Part shown: piece by piece, positions 1 to 6,822 of the stretch | How positions within the stretch are numbered: the first letter of the stretch is position 1 | How the letters are laid out: each line of letters begins with the position of its first letter | Origin: Paenibacillus sp. 1001270B_150601_E10 | GTDB taxonomy: Bacteria; Bacillota; Bacilli; Paenibacillales; Paenibacillaceae | Reading direction: 5' to 3' | NCBI RefSeq assembly: GCF_015558675.1 | Contig: NZ_JADMOL010000016.1 | Location: 42,879 to 85,411 of the forward strand | DNA length: 42,533 bases | Translations under genes and position numbers: made by a program | Notes under the pieces: generated by a model | What the model saw: the letters and a program-made list of their open reading frames with translations, nothing else | The model's database searches: none | What the model was told of the DNA's origin: nothing

Positions 1-567
1 CCATCTTGGCGTCAGCAGGATAACTGCAAGACAAATTACCGCTGTGATGACGCTGTACACACTCGTGCCACCCAGATGAACCACAATTTCCTTCATGTTC
101 GCAATAAAGGATTCATGCTTCTCTAGCCCTGTTAAGCCAAGAAAGTTGGCAATCTGGCCTGTAAAGATGGTGACCGCAATCCCAGTCGTGAACCCGATCG
201 TAACGGGCCGTGGTATGAATTTGATCAAGCCTCCAAGCTTGAATAGACCCATGAGGAACAAGAGGACACCAGCCATAAACCCTGCAATCAGTAGATTCTC
301 ATAGCCGTATTGCATCACAATGGCAAACAGAATCGGAATAAACGCTCCTGTAGGCCCCCCAATCTGGAACTTCGAACCCCCGAAGAGCGAGATCAGAATT
401 CCCGCTACGATGACCGTGTACAGCCCGTATTCAGGCTTTACCCCAGATGCAATAGCAAAGGCCATCCCAAGCGGAATGGCGACAATGCCTACAATGAGAC
501 CTGATACAAGATCCTTCTGCAAGGATTGGACACTATACCCCTTGAACCTGCCGTCAAAAGAAAAAAT
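1..567 (-). CDS. SulP-family anion transporter, N-terminal part (runs off the left edge)
   Basis: Translating the minus strand gives the start of a SulP/SLC26 permease, a membrane transporter of sulfate, bicarbonate or similar anions. Visible family features are the N-terminal stretch KDLVSGLIVGIVAIPLGMAF, the GLYTVIVAG helix, a GGPTGAFIPILF segment and FIPRPVTIGFTTGIA. The C-terminal half, including any STAS domain, lies outside the window. The start is odd: the frame is closed by TAA just upstream and no ATG, GTG or TTG lies between that stop and the conserved FDGRFKGY. A GGAG is followed after nine bases by ATT at 567, which I take as the most likely initiation site. A good sigma-A-type promoter lies upstream. 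The substrate cannot be told from the sequence. Confidence 0.88.
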   Translation of the reverse strand, partial: MFSFDGRFKGYSVQSLQKDLVSGLIVGIVAIPLGMAFAIASGVKPEYGLYTVIVAGILISLFGGSKFQIGGPTGAFIPILFAIVMQYGYENLLIAGFMAGVLLFLMGLFKLGGLIKFIPRPVTIGFTTGIAVTIFTGQIANFLGLTGLEKHESFIANMKEIVVHLGGTSVYSVITAVICLAVILLTPRW

Positions 568-617
568 CGTAATCAGCTCCGTTTATCTTTATCTTTAATT
601 ATTTGAATATATATAAA

Positions 618-646
618 ATCATATTTATGAAAACTCGTACTGTCAA
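618..646 (-). promoter_or_regulatory. Sigma-A-type promoter of the SulP gene
   Basis: Read on the minus strand, TTGACA is followed by exactly 17 bases and TATGAT. The -10 ends about 50 bases before the SulP ribosome binding site. This is a near-consensus housekeeping promoter. Confidence 0.75.
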
Positions 647-980
647 TCGATCCCTCGCCTCGATAACACGTAAGAACACGCAAGAATAGCGGCAATTGCA
701 AGATAAGTTTCTGCCATCCCTCTACATCCGCATTTTTCATATCCAATTGAACTTTTTATCACTAAAATAAGGCTAGGGCTTGTCTACTCAACCATCTAGA
801 GGAAATCGTTAACGATCTATCAGGAAGGAAGGATGCAGCTGCAAAAAATAAGATCATAGAACCTTGCCGCTTCTATCGAACGAATAGACTAATGCAGCAG
901 AAAGGCATCATTCGAACCTGACATGATGGGAATAGGTTACAATAGAACTAAGATTACGTTTCATATACGGAGGCAAGAAC
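647..980. other. Intergenic region between the SulP gene and hemH
   Basis: No coding frame is convincing here. A perfect 12-bp palindrome, ATCGTTAACGAT, lies at 805-816 and could be an operator. TACAAT at 938-943 is a possible -10 for hemH, but no good -35 sits 17 bases upstream. The hemH ribosome binding site GGAGG is at the right end. Confidence 0.4.
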
Positions 981-1928
981 ATGACTAAAAAAGGCGTCGT
1001 CATCGTGAACCTAGGAACACCTGATCAGCCTAAAGCTAAAGAAGTAAGAGCTTATTTGAGCCGATTCTTAGGTGATCATCGCGTCATCGATAAGCCGCGC
1101 TGGATGTGGCTCCCGATCCTGCATGGCATCATTTTACGAACCCGTCCCAAGAGATCTGCCAAGCTTTATCAAGAGATCTGGCAAGAAGATGGTTCTCCGC
1201 TGCTTCTCTACACCAAGGCGCAGGCCCGCCACTTGCAGGACAAGCTGCCGGACCGTATCGTTCGCTTTGCCATGTCCTACAGTGAACCGCTGCTCTCTAA
1301 TGTGCTTGAGGACATGATGCAGCAAGGGGCAACGGAACTTGTCGTCATTCCGTTGTATCCCCAATATTCCGTCACCACGACTGCCACGGTATTCGATCAG
1401 ACAGCACGCTTCTTTTTGAAGCAGATGTTTATTCCAAGCCTGCATCTTGTTCATGCGTTTTACGAGCATCCGCTCTATATCTCGTGGATCTCCGATCAGA
1501 TCAAGCAGAAGCTGAATGAACAGCCCATCGATATGCTGATCTTCTCCTACCATGGGATTCCGGTGTCTTATGTTCAAAAAGGAGATTGCTACCCTGAGCA
1601 TTGTGAAAAGACGACCGCGCTTATTATGGAGCAGGTAGGCGATATTCCCTACCGGCTGACCTATCAGTCTAAGTTCGGTCCTGATGAATGGCTGACGCCT
1701 GCAACTGATGAAACGATGAAGCGTCTTCCGGTGGAAGGGATTAAGCATGTGCTGGTCATTACACCGGGCTTTGTCGCAGATTGCTTGGAGACGATTGAAG
1801 AGATTGAGGGAGAGAATCGATCATACTTTCTGAGCCATGGTGGAGACAGCTTTACTTATGTGAATCCGTTCAATGATAATCCCATTTTGGCGGATATTCT
1901 GAAGGAGCTTGTCGAAGCTTATGGTTGA
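981..1928 (+). CDS. hemH: Ferrochelatase, enterobacterial-like type
   Basis: A 315-residue ferrochelatase, which inserts Fe2+ into a porphyrin in the last steps of haem synthesis. The expected catalytic pair is present: His191 in FSYHGIP and Glu270 in PGFVADCLETIEEI. Other family motifs are VIVNLGTPD at the N-terminus, IPLYPQYS and YQSKFGPDEWLTPATDET. From memory these C-terminal motifs follow the E. coli HemH pattern (FQSRFG-EPWL-PYTDET, CPGFAADCLETLEEI) more closely than the B. subtilis HemH pattern. ATG follows GGAGG at eight bases. The gene stands alone, with no hemE or hemY beside it and both flanking genes on the other strand. Its true substrate, coproporphyrin or protoporphyrin, is not shown. 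The function call is secure; the subtype is an inference. Confidence 0.95.
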   Translation: MTKKGVVIVNLGTPDQPKAKEVRAYLSRFLGDHRVIDKPRWMWLPILHGIILRTRPKRSAKLYQEIWQEDGSPLLLYTKAQARHLQDKLPDRIVRFAMSYSEPLLSNVLEDMMQQGATELVVIPLYPQYSVTTTATVFDQTARFFLKQMFIPSLHLVHAFYEHPLYISWISDQIKQKLNEQPIDMLIFSYHGIPVSYVQKGDCYPEHCEKTTALIMEQVGDIPYRLTYQSKFGPDEWLTPATDETMKRLPVEGIKHVLVITPGFVADCLETIEEIEGENRSYFLSHGGDSFTYVNPFNDNPILADILKELVEAYG

Positions 1929-1963
1929 ATGGTAAGGGGCAGGCTTGATAGAGGCTCATATAA

Positions 1964-2020
1964 AAAAAGAGCTTGCTGCAACCAAGAGGCCTAGCCTCTA
2001 CCCGTGCAAGCGAGCTCTTT
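1964..2020. terminator. Long hairpin between convergent hemH and arsR
   Basis: AAAGAGCTTGC pairs with GCAAGCGAGCTCTTT with a small mismatch, and an inner AGAGGC/GCCTCT stem is nested within. The A-run on the left gives a U-tail for the minus strand, and the short T-run on the right serves the plus strand. It probably terminates both genes. Confidence 0.65.
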
Positions 2021-2051
2021 ATCGCTTCCGTGTCTACTGGCACGGCAGCTT

Positions 2052-2378
2052 CTATTGATTTTTCATATTTTCCAATAAGGAGATTGCACTTATGAGATGA
2101 TTGTCGAAAATCTGCCTTGCGACCTGCAATAGCTCCTTAATCAGCGGGTCACGGAGTGAATAGATGACCGAAGTTCCGTCCTTGACGCCGATCACCACAT
2201 TCTTGCTGCGCAGCACCGCCAGCTGTTGGGAGACCGCAGAGCCCTCTGTGCCGAGAATGGCCTGGATCTCGTTTACCGTCTTGCTTCCTTCAGATAACAC
2301 TTCCAGAATCCGTATACGTAAAGGGTGTGCCAACGCCTTGAAAAAATCAGCCTTAAACTGCTGAACCTCTTGATACAT
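2052..2378 (-). CDS. ArsR-family winged-helix repressor
   Basis: A 108-residue single-domain regulator of the ArsR/SmtB family. The wHTH covers roughly residues 10-85: FFKALAHPLRIRILEVLSEG, then VNEIQAILGTEGSAVSQQLAVLRSKNVV as recognition helix and the wing GTSVIYSLRDP. No cysteine pair of the classic ELCVC metal site is present, so this may sense something other than a thiol-bound metal. I chose ATG at 2378, after AGGAG, rather than the longer frame, which adds a hydrophobic stretch with no ribosome binding site. ArsR genes are often found next to SulP transporters. Here hemH on the other strand separates the two, so the target could be the SulP gene, itself or both. Confidence 0.85.
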   Translation of the reverse strand: MYQEVQQFKADFFKALAHPLRIRILEVLSEGSKTVNEIQAILGTEGSAVSQQLAVLRSKNVVIGVKDGTSVIYSLRDPLIKELLQVARQIFDNHLISAISLLENMKNQ

Positions 2379-2388
2379 CACATACTCT

Positions 2389-2437
2389 CCTAATATTTGA
2401 AGATTTAAAGATAGTCCTATGATAACACAAATATAGG
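2389..2437. promoter_or_regulatory. Inverted repeat upstream of arsR, possible autoregulatory operator
   Basis: CCTAATATTTG at 2389-2399 is matched by CAAATATAGG at 2428-2437, flanking an AT-rich stretch where the arsR promoter should lie. The long spacing (28 bases) is more than a single ArsR dimer site normally has, so the two arms could instead be two half-sites. Binding is an inference. Confidence 0.35.
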
Positions 2438-2561
2438 AGAAATGTAGAATCGCCATCAAACCCATGCTGGATAAGTCTGTGCTATCACATGTGTGAAAGT
2501 GCTCGGCCCTGTCCGCAGACTGAATAGCTGACTGAACTCGCCTTGAAATAGGCTGTTCGCT

Positions 2562-3629
2562 TTATCGTTGGTTTCTCGTTCGATACAGCAAATAGATGAA
2601 GAACGGTGCCCCGATCCCAGACGTAAAGACACCAACTGGGATGTCGAGAGGCAGAAATGCCGTCCTTGCGACAAGATCTGCAAGGGCCACCACCGCTCCG
2701 CCTGTTAAGGCTGCAACCGGAAGCAGCCGCCAGGAGACCGGCCCTACCAGCTTGCGCGCCATATGCGGAGCAATTAATCCTACGAAGCCGATCACACCTC
2801 CAACTGACACAGCCGCACCCGCTAAGCCAACACTGATGGCGATCAGCAGCAGCCGATTCCGCTGCACCCGACTCCCTAGCCCCACTGCAAGCTCATCGCC
2901 AAGCAATTGAACATTCATTGCTCCCCTGTATACATAGAGCAGCAGCATAAAGCATATAACCCAAGGCAGAAGCACGATCACCTCTGTCCAGGACGAGCCA
3001 TAAATGGTCCCTGTCAGCCAGATATAGGAGGAGGTTGCTGAATAGGAAGGGCTAAAGACCAGCATAAAGGACGTCAGCGCAGATAAGAGCGACGAGATGC
3101 CAATGCCGACGAGCACAAGCCGAAGTGGATGGACCCCATCACGCCAGGCCAGCCAGTAAACGAGTCCAGCAGCTAAGAAGGCTCCGATTATGGAAGCCAC
3201 AGGCATCCAATAAATGCTTGCATAGCTGGACAAATACGTGATAAAGGCAAGCGCTCCTACGGATGCGCCGCCGCTGATCCCGATCACATCCGGCGCAGCC
3301 AGCGGATTGCGGATCACGGCCTGCAGCACCGCTCCTGAGACGGCCAGTGCGGCCCCGACTAGGAAAGCCATGATCAATCGCGGTGCCCGGAGAGACTGGA
3401 TGATGAATAGCTCATCCGAGCTTCCCTGTCCCATTAGAGCTTGCCAAGCTCGGTTCAATGGTATCATCTGATCGCCAAGCATAAGGCTTAACAGGGCAAG
3501 CACGATCCATATGGTCAGAAGCACTGCAGAAGCACGAAGCGTAGGGCGGTGAAATTGGCCCCATCTGCCGGCATCGGAGGAAAGATCTCTATTGTTCTTT
3601 CTTCCTTCCCCATACGAGGTCTTCTTCAT
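2562..3629 (-). CDS. FecCD-type iron-siderophore ABC permease (second subunit)
   Basis: A 355-residue inner-membrane permease of the BtuC/FecCD family that carries ferric siderophore across the membrane. Family signatures include SLRAPRLIMAFLVGAALAVSG, RNPLAAPDVIGISGGASVGA, GVIGFVGLIAPHMARKLVG and DIPVGVFTSGIGAPFFIYLL near the C-terminus. The charged N-terminal 30 residues are a cytoplasmic extension. The start overlaps the stop of the preceding permease gene by four bases (ATGA), implying translational coupling and a heterodimeric channel, as in B. subtilis FeuB/FeuC. No ATPase gene follows; the next feature downstream is arsR. The exact siderophore cannot be told. Confidence 0.93.
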   Translation of the reverse strand: MKKTSYGEGRKNNRDLSSDAGRWGQFHRPTLRASAVLLTIWIVLALLSLMLGDQMIPLNRAWQALMGQGSSDELFIIQSLRAPRLIMAFLVGAALAVSGAVLQAVIRNPLAAPDVIGISGGASVGALAFITYLSSYASIYWMPVASIIGAFLAAGLVYWLAWRDGVHPLRLVLVGIGISSLLSALTSFMLVFSPSYSATSSYIWLTGTIYGSSWTEVIVLLPWVICFMLLLYVYRGAMNVQLLGDELAVGLGSRVQRNRLLLIAISVGLAGAAVSVGGVIGFVGLIAPHMARKLVGPVSWRLLPVAALTGGAVVALADLVARTAFLPLDIPVGVFTSGIGAPFFIYLLYRTRNQR

Positions 3630-4639
3630 TTGCTCCTCAGCTCCTTGCGTGCAATGTAAATAAAGAAAGGCGCTCCTACAGCCGCCGTCATGATGCCGAC
3701 GGGAACCTCTTCAGGCATGATGATAAACCTTGCCGAAAGGTCCGCGAGCAAGAGCAGCACCGCACCATATACCGCGCAGTAAGGCAGGAGCCAGCGATGA
3801 TCATGTCCTGCAAGGGCTCGTGCGATATGGGGCACAATGATGCCGATCAAGCCGATCGGCCCGGCAACAGCAACCGAGCCTCCTGCCAGGAGGACCACAA
3901 TGAACCCCACCAGGAGCCGGATGAGTCCGACGCGCTGCCCTAGTCCCCTTGCCATCTCTTCTCCCATAATGAGAATGTTAAGCTGCGGCGCTAAGATCAG
4001 TGACGCAACCCATCCAATAAGCATATAAGGAGCGACCATCATAAGCAGTTCGATATCCCGAGCTGCAATTGAGCCTGCGAGCCAGAACATTACGTCCTGC
4101 AAGCCATTTTCATTGCGTACCAGCAGTCCTTGCGTGAAGGAAGAGAACAACGCAACAATTGCAGACCCTCCCAGAATCACTCGCAGGGGAGACAAGCCGT
4201 CTTTCCCCATTGAGCCCAGCATATAGGCTGCTGCAGCCGCTAAGAGTGCTCCACCGAAGGAGACCCATACGAGCACGCGCATATCGCTCCAATGAAATAC
4301 GGTAATCGCAAGCACAATCGCGAAGCTTGCTCCTTGATTAATGCCAAGCACGCTTGGCGAGGCAAGCGGATTGCGGGTAACCGCCTGCATCAGCGCCCCT
4401 GCCATGGCTAAGCTTGCTCCTACGGCGATAGCCATAAGCGCTCTTGGCAGTCGCGCAGTTCTGACCACAACTTGCTCCATCGAATCTTCTTGGTAATGGG
4501 TTAAAGCAGCGATCATATCCCCCCAAGATATCGTTTGAAATCCAAATCGAATGCTTGCTATGGCGCTGATAACAAGGAGTATGACTCCGATGACAAGTCC
4601 CCAAGCTTGAGCGGCAGCATTCCCTTTTTTTCGTTCCAT
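3626..4639 (-). CDS. FecCD-type iron-siderophore ABC permease (first subunit)
   Basis: A 337-residue FecCD-family permease, paralogous to the next gene. Visible motifs are TARLPRALMAIAVGASLAMAGALMQ, TRNPLASPSVLGINQGASFA, GPIGLIGIIVPHIARALAG and VPVGIMTAAVGAPFFIYIARK, with eight or more hydrophobic helices between. It should pair with the downstream permease as a heterodimer. The gene lies 123 bases after the binding-protein gene, and the gap holds a hairpin that may reduce read-through, so that binding protein is made in excess over permease. Confidence 0.93.
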   Translation of the reverse strand: MERKKGNAAAQAWGLVIGVILLVISAIASIRFGFQTISWGDMIAALTHYQEDSMEQVVVRTARLPRALMAIAVGASLAMAGALMQAVTRNPLASPSVLGINQGASFAIVLAITVFHWSDMRVLVWVSFGGALLAAAAAYMLGSMGKDGLSPLRVILGGSAIVALFSSFTQGLLVRNENGLQDVMFWLAGSIAARDIELLMMVAPYMLIGWVASLILAPQLNILIMGEEMARGLGQRVGLIRLLVGFIVVLLAGGSVAVAGPIGLIGIIVPHIARALAGHDHRWLLPYCAVYGAVLLLLADLSARFIIMPEEVPVGIMTAAVGAPFFIYIARKELRSK

Positions 4640-4693
4640 CTCTTCTACCGCCTCTCCAGACTAACCTAGCTTCTCTTCTTATTCACGGCAGAA

Positions 4694-4720
4694 AAGAATG
4701 GACCCAAGGGGCCCATTCTT
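4694..4720 (-). terminator. Hairpin between binding-protein and permease genes (attenuator-like)
   Basis: On the minus strand AAGAATGG and CCATTCTT form a stem with a GC-rich inner part, followed by TTTTC. Partial terminators in this position are common in Gram-positive ABC importer operons. The strength is not known. Confidence 0.5.
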
Positions 4721-4762
4721 CCTTCGTTCTTGTACGTATCCATTTCATATCCTGTGAGCAGG

Positions 4763-6049
4763 CTATTCCAGATCAAAATAGAAGTAAAGATCATCAAGCA
4801 TCTGCTTCGCAGCGAGTGCACCGCCGGAAAGGTTCCAGGTCACTGCATTCACTTTGTAGTATTTTTTATTTTTGACGGCTTTCAAGTTCTTCCAAAGCGG
4901 CGAGTTCGTCCATTCCTTTTGCAGCTTTAAGATCTCGCCATCCCCGTCCCAATCTACTGTAAAGTCAAAGATATAATCTCCATCCAAGAGACTAACTTGC
5001 TCTTTGGACGTAACTGTTACCAGCTCTTGCTTCAGGGCAGCCTGCTGCTTCGGTACCTTAAACCCGAGCTCTTGGAAGATCTGATAGGCAAATCCCGTAT
5101 TATAAGCTCTTGCGCTTCCGTTTGGATTAACGCGAATGACCGAAATTTCGGCTCCTTTATCTTTAGCAGGAAGCTTTCTCTTGAAGTCAGCTACGCTTGC
5201 CTTCCAATCAGCCATGAAGGCATTTGCTTTTTCTTCTTTGTTGAATACAGCAGCCATGACTTGGAGATTGTCTTGCCAGTCGGCGAGATCCTTCGTCATA
5301 ATCGTTGGCGCAATCTTATTCAGCTGACCATTGATCTTCTCGTGACGATCCTTCGTTGCGATAATCACATCCGGCTTCAGCTTCGCAATAGCCTCTAGGT
5401 TCGGCTGTGTCTCATCACCAAGCGTCTTTGTGCCAATCAAGCTTGAACGAACATACTCATAGAACGGCTGTTGGACGTAAGATTCAACAGCTCCGACCGG
5501 CTTCACGCCAAGCAGCACAGAGATATCTACACCGCCATTGAACAAAATAACGGCACGCTTTGGAACACTATTCAATGTTGTAGAGCCCAGAGAATGCTTA
5601 ATCGTTTTCTTCGTTTCAAGAGATGCTGTTGAAGAGGATTTGTTCCAATTCACCCATACGCCAAGCGATTCACCGACAAAGCGCAGAGGGACCAATACGG
5701 TGCCATTGGCATTGACAGGAGCAGCGTCCATCGTTGTCGATTTCCCATTTATCTTTGCCGTTTTGCTGCCAAGCGTGAGCTCCACTTTCTGGCTTCCTTT
5801 TGTGATCGTGGCGAGCTTGGCTTTGGAGTCATACTTCACCTTTCCACCGAGAGATTCCGCAATCGTGCGATAAGGAACCATCGTTCGGCCGTTAACCATT
5901 CTTGGCTTCTCATCGAAGGAAAGAGACTTTCCATTCACGGTCACCTTGATATTGCTGACTGCTGCCTGTACAGAAGAGAGAGGAAGCAGTGTGCATACTA
6001 AAGCTAGCATTAACGTAAACGCTGTCCATCTTATTTTTAACGAATACAT
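4763..6049 (-). CDS. Siderophore-binding protein fused to an N-terminal copper-amine-oxidase-type stalk domain
   Basis: A 428-residue secreted protein in two parts. Residues 1-30 are a signal peptide ending LSSVQAA. There is no lipobox cysteine, unlike the usual Gram-positive binding lipoprotein. Residues about 36-146 match the copper amine oxidase N-terminal (stalk) domain, with NGRTMVPYRTIAESLGGKV and VNANGTVLVPLRFVGESLG. Residues about 152-428 form a FecB/BtuF-type periplasmic-binding fold: RAVILFNGGVDISVLLGVKPVG, LGDETQPNLEAIAKLKPDVIIA, then a C-terminal WTNSPLWKNLKAVKNKKYYKV block. It is the ferric-siderophore receptor for the two downstream permeases. The stalk domain may hold it in the wall in place of a lipid anchor, which is an inference. 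AGGTGA precedes ATG. Confidence 0.9.
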   Translation of the reverse strand: MYSLKIRWTAFTLMLALVCTLLPLSSVQAAVSNIKVTVNGKSLSFDEKPRMVNGRTMVPYRTIAESLGGKVKYDSKAKLATITKGSQKVELTLGSKTAKINGKSTTMDAAPVNANGTVLVPLRFVGESLGVWVNWNKSSSTASLETKKTIKHSLGSTTLNSVPKRAVILFNGGVDISVLLGVKPVGAVESYVQQPFYEYVRSSLIGTKTLGDETQPNLEAIAKLKPDVIIATKDRHEKINGQLNKIAPTIMTKDLADWQDNLQVMAAVFNKEEKANAFMADWKASVADFKRKLPAKDKGAEISVIRVNPNGSARAYNTGFAYQIFQELGFKVPKQQAALKQELVTVTSKEQVSLLDGDYIFDFTVDWDGDGEILKLQKEWTNSPLWKNLKAVKNKKYYKVNAVTWNLSGGALAAKQMLDDLYFYFDLE

Positions 6050-6087
6050 GAATCGATCACCTGACCTTTTGTTAATATAGCAATCTG

Positions 6088-6543
6088 CTAGGATTGCTTA
6101 ATCTTTTGCTTCATATCCCGCAGTCCCTGATAAAGCTTATAATCGAGCTGAATGAGCAGCTCTCGATCCCAAGTTTCCGAGGATGTATGCTCAAGCAAGG
6201 ACGTCAGCGCTGCTGCCAGCTCTTGATGCAGCTTTTGGTCGGTTGCCTTCAGCTGTTCCTCGATCGCCTTCCACAGCCCCGCCATCTCTTCTGCCAGCTT
6301 GGCTGCCTCTTCCTTGCTGTCGGATTCTACCGCTTGTTTATAGGCTTTAACCGCTTCGATGATCTCGGTCATGCCAGTAGGGAGATCACTTATCTCAGCG
6401 GCTTGAATCTGATCCAGAGCCTCCTGCCCCTTGCTGGTCTCGTTATTGGAGGCCGCACTAGGCTGAACGTCCCCTGCTTGTCCAGAAGATGAACTGCACG
6501 CTGACAGGCTAAACAACAAGCAAATACCAACAACCCCTAACAT
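6088..6543 (-). CDS. Small iron-locus lipoprotein, unknown function
   Basis: About 151 residues. A lipobox-like LSAC at residues 13-16 follows a hydrophobic stretch, then a Ser/Gly-rich linker. The remainder is predicted helical, rich in Ala, Glu and Lys, with no family I recognise. The charged n-region expected of a signal peptide is missing from the ATG start at 6543. Upstream in frame the codons would read RLSRIWRHG, and a strong AAGGAG lies about 36 bases upstream of that ATG, but no standard start codon is in frame there. The start is therefore uncertain. It is the first gene after a Fur-box-like site, 38 bases before the binding-protein gene, so it is probably made under iron limitation. 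A helical iron- or siderophore-handling accessory is a guess. Confidence 0.65.
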   Translation of the reverse strand: MLGVVGICLLFSLSACSSSSGQAGDVQPSAASNNETSKGQEALDQIQAAEISDLPTGMTEIIEAVKAYKQAVESDSKEEAAKLAEEMAGLWKAIEEQLKATDQKLHQELAAALTSLLEHTSSETWDRELLIQLDYKLYQGLRDMKQKIKQS

Positions 6544-6616
6544 CCCATGCCGCCATATACGGCTTAATCTCTGCCACTCCTTTATCCCCTGTATAATGCG
6601 TTACCCCCACCTTAAT

Positions 6617-6631
6617 TGATAATCATTTTCA
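6617..6631. promoter_or_regulatory. Fur-box-like site for the minus-strand iron operon
   Basis: TGATAATCATTTTCA (with the flanking T) fits the Bacillus Fur 7-1-7 palindrome TGATAAT-N-ATTATCA with one mismatch. It lies about 75 bases upstream of the small lipoprotein gene and should repress it when iron is plentiful. Confidence 0.75.
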
Positions 6632-6751
6632 ATTACATTGTAACGAGCCCATTTTTCATGGTGTATACCCGCCATTGTCCGATTCATATGGACAAAATGT
6701 TCATCCCATGTTCCTTTCTCGACAAATCGCTATTGTCATCGCTGACATTTA

Positions 6752-6788
6752 TTGATAAGATACAATTCAATAGTGATAATGATTATCA
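6752..6788 (+). promoter_or_regulatory. Promoter overlapped by a perfect Fur box, upstream of the Btr-like gene
   Basis: TTGATA at 6752-6757, 17 bases, then GATAAT at 6775-6780 make a good sigma-A promoter. TGATAATGATTATCA at 6774-6788 is an exact 7-1-7 Fur palindrome that covers the -10. GAGAATCA just downstream may extend the site. Fur bound here would directly block the Btr-like regulator gene. Confidence 0.85.
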
Positions 6789-6822
6789 ATGAGAATCATC
6801 TCGCCAAAGGAGCTGTATACCG

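Noticed and set aside
1..567. SulP gene as a pseudogene because of its missing start codon
   Set aside because: The frame is intact to the edge with conserved motifs, a good promoter and a ribosome binding site; a rare start or a sequencing difference is more likely.
1134..1748. 204-codon open frame antisense to hemH
   Set aside because: Shadow frame of a clear ferrochelatase gene; no ribosome binding site or family match.
4763..6049. Naming this protein a copper amine oxidase
   Set aside because: Only the small N-terminal stalk domain is shared; the rest is a siderophore-binding fold.
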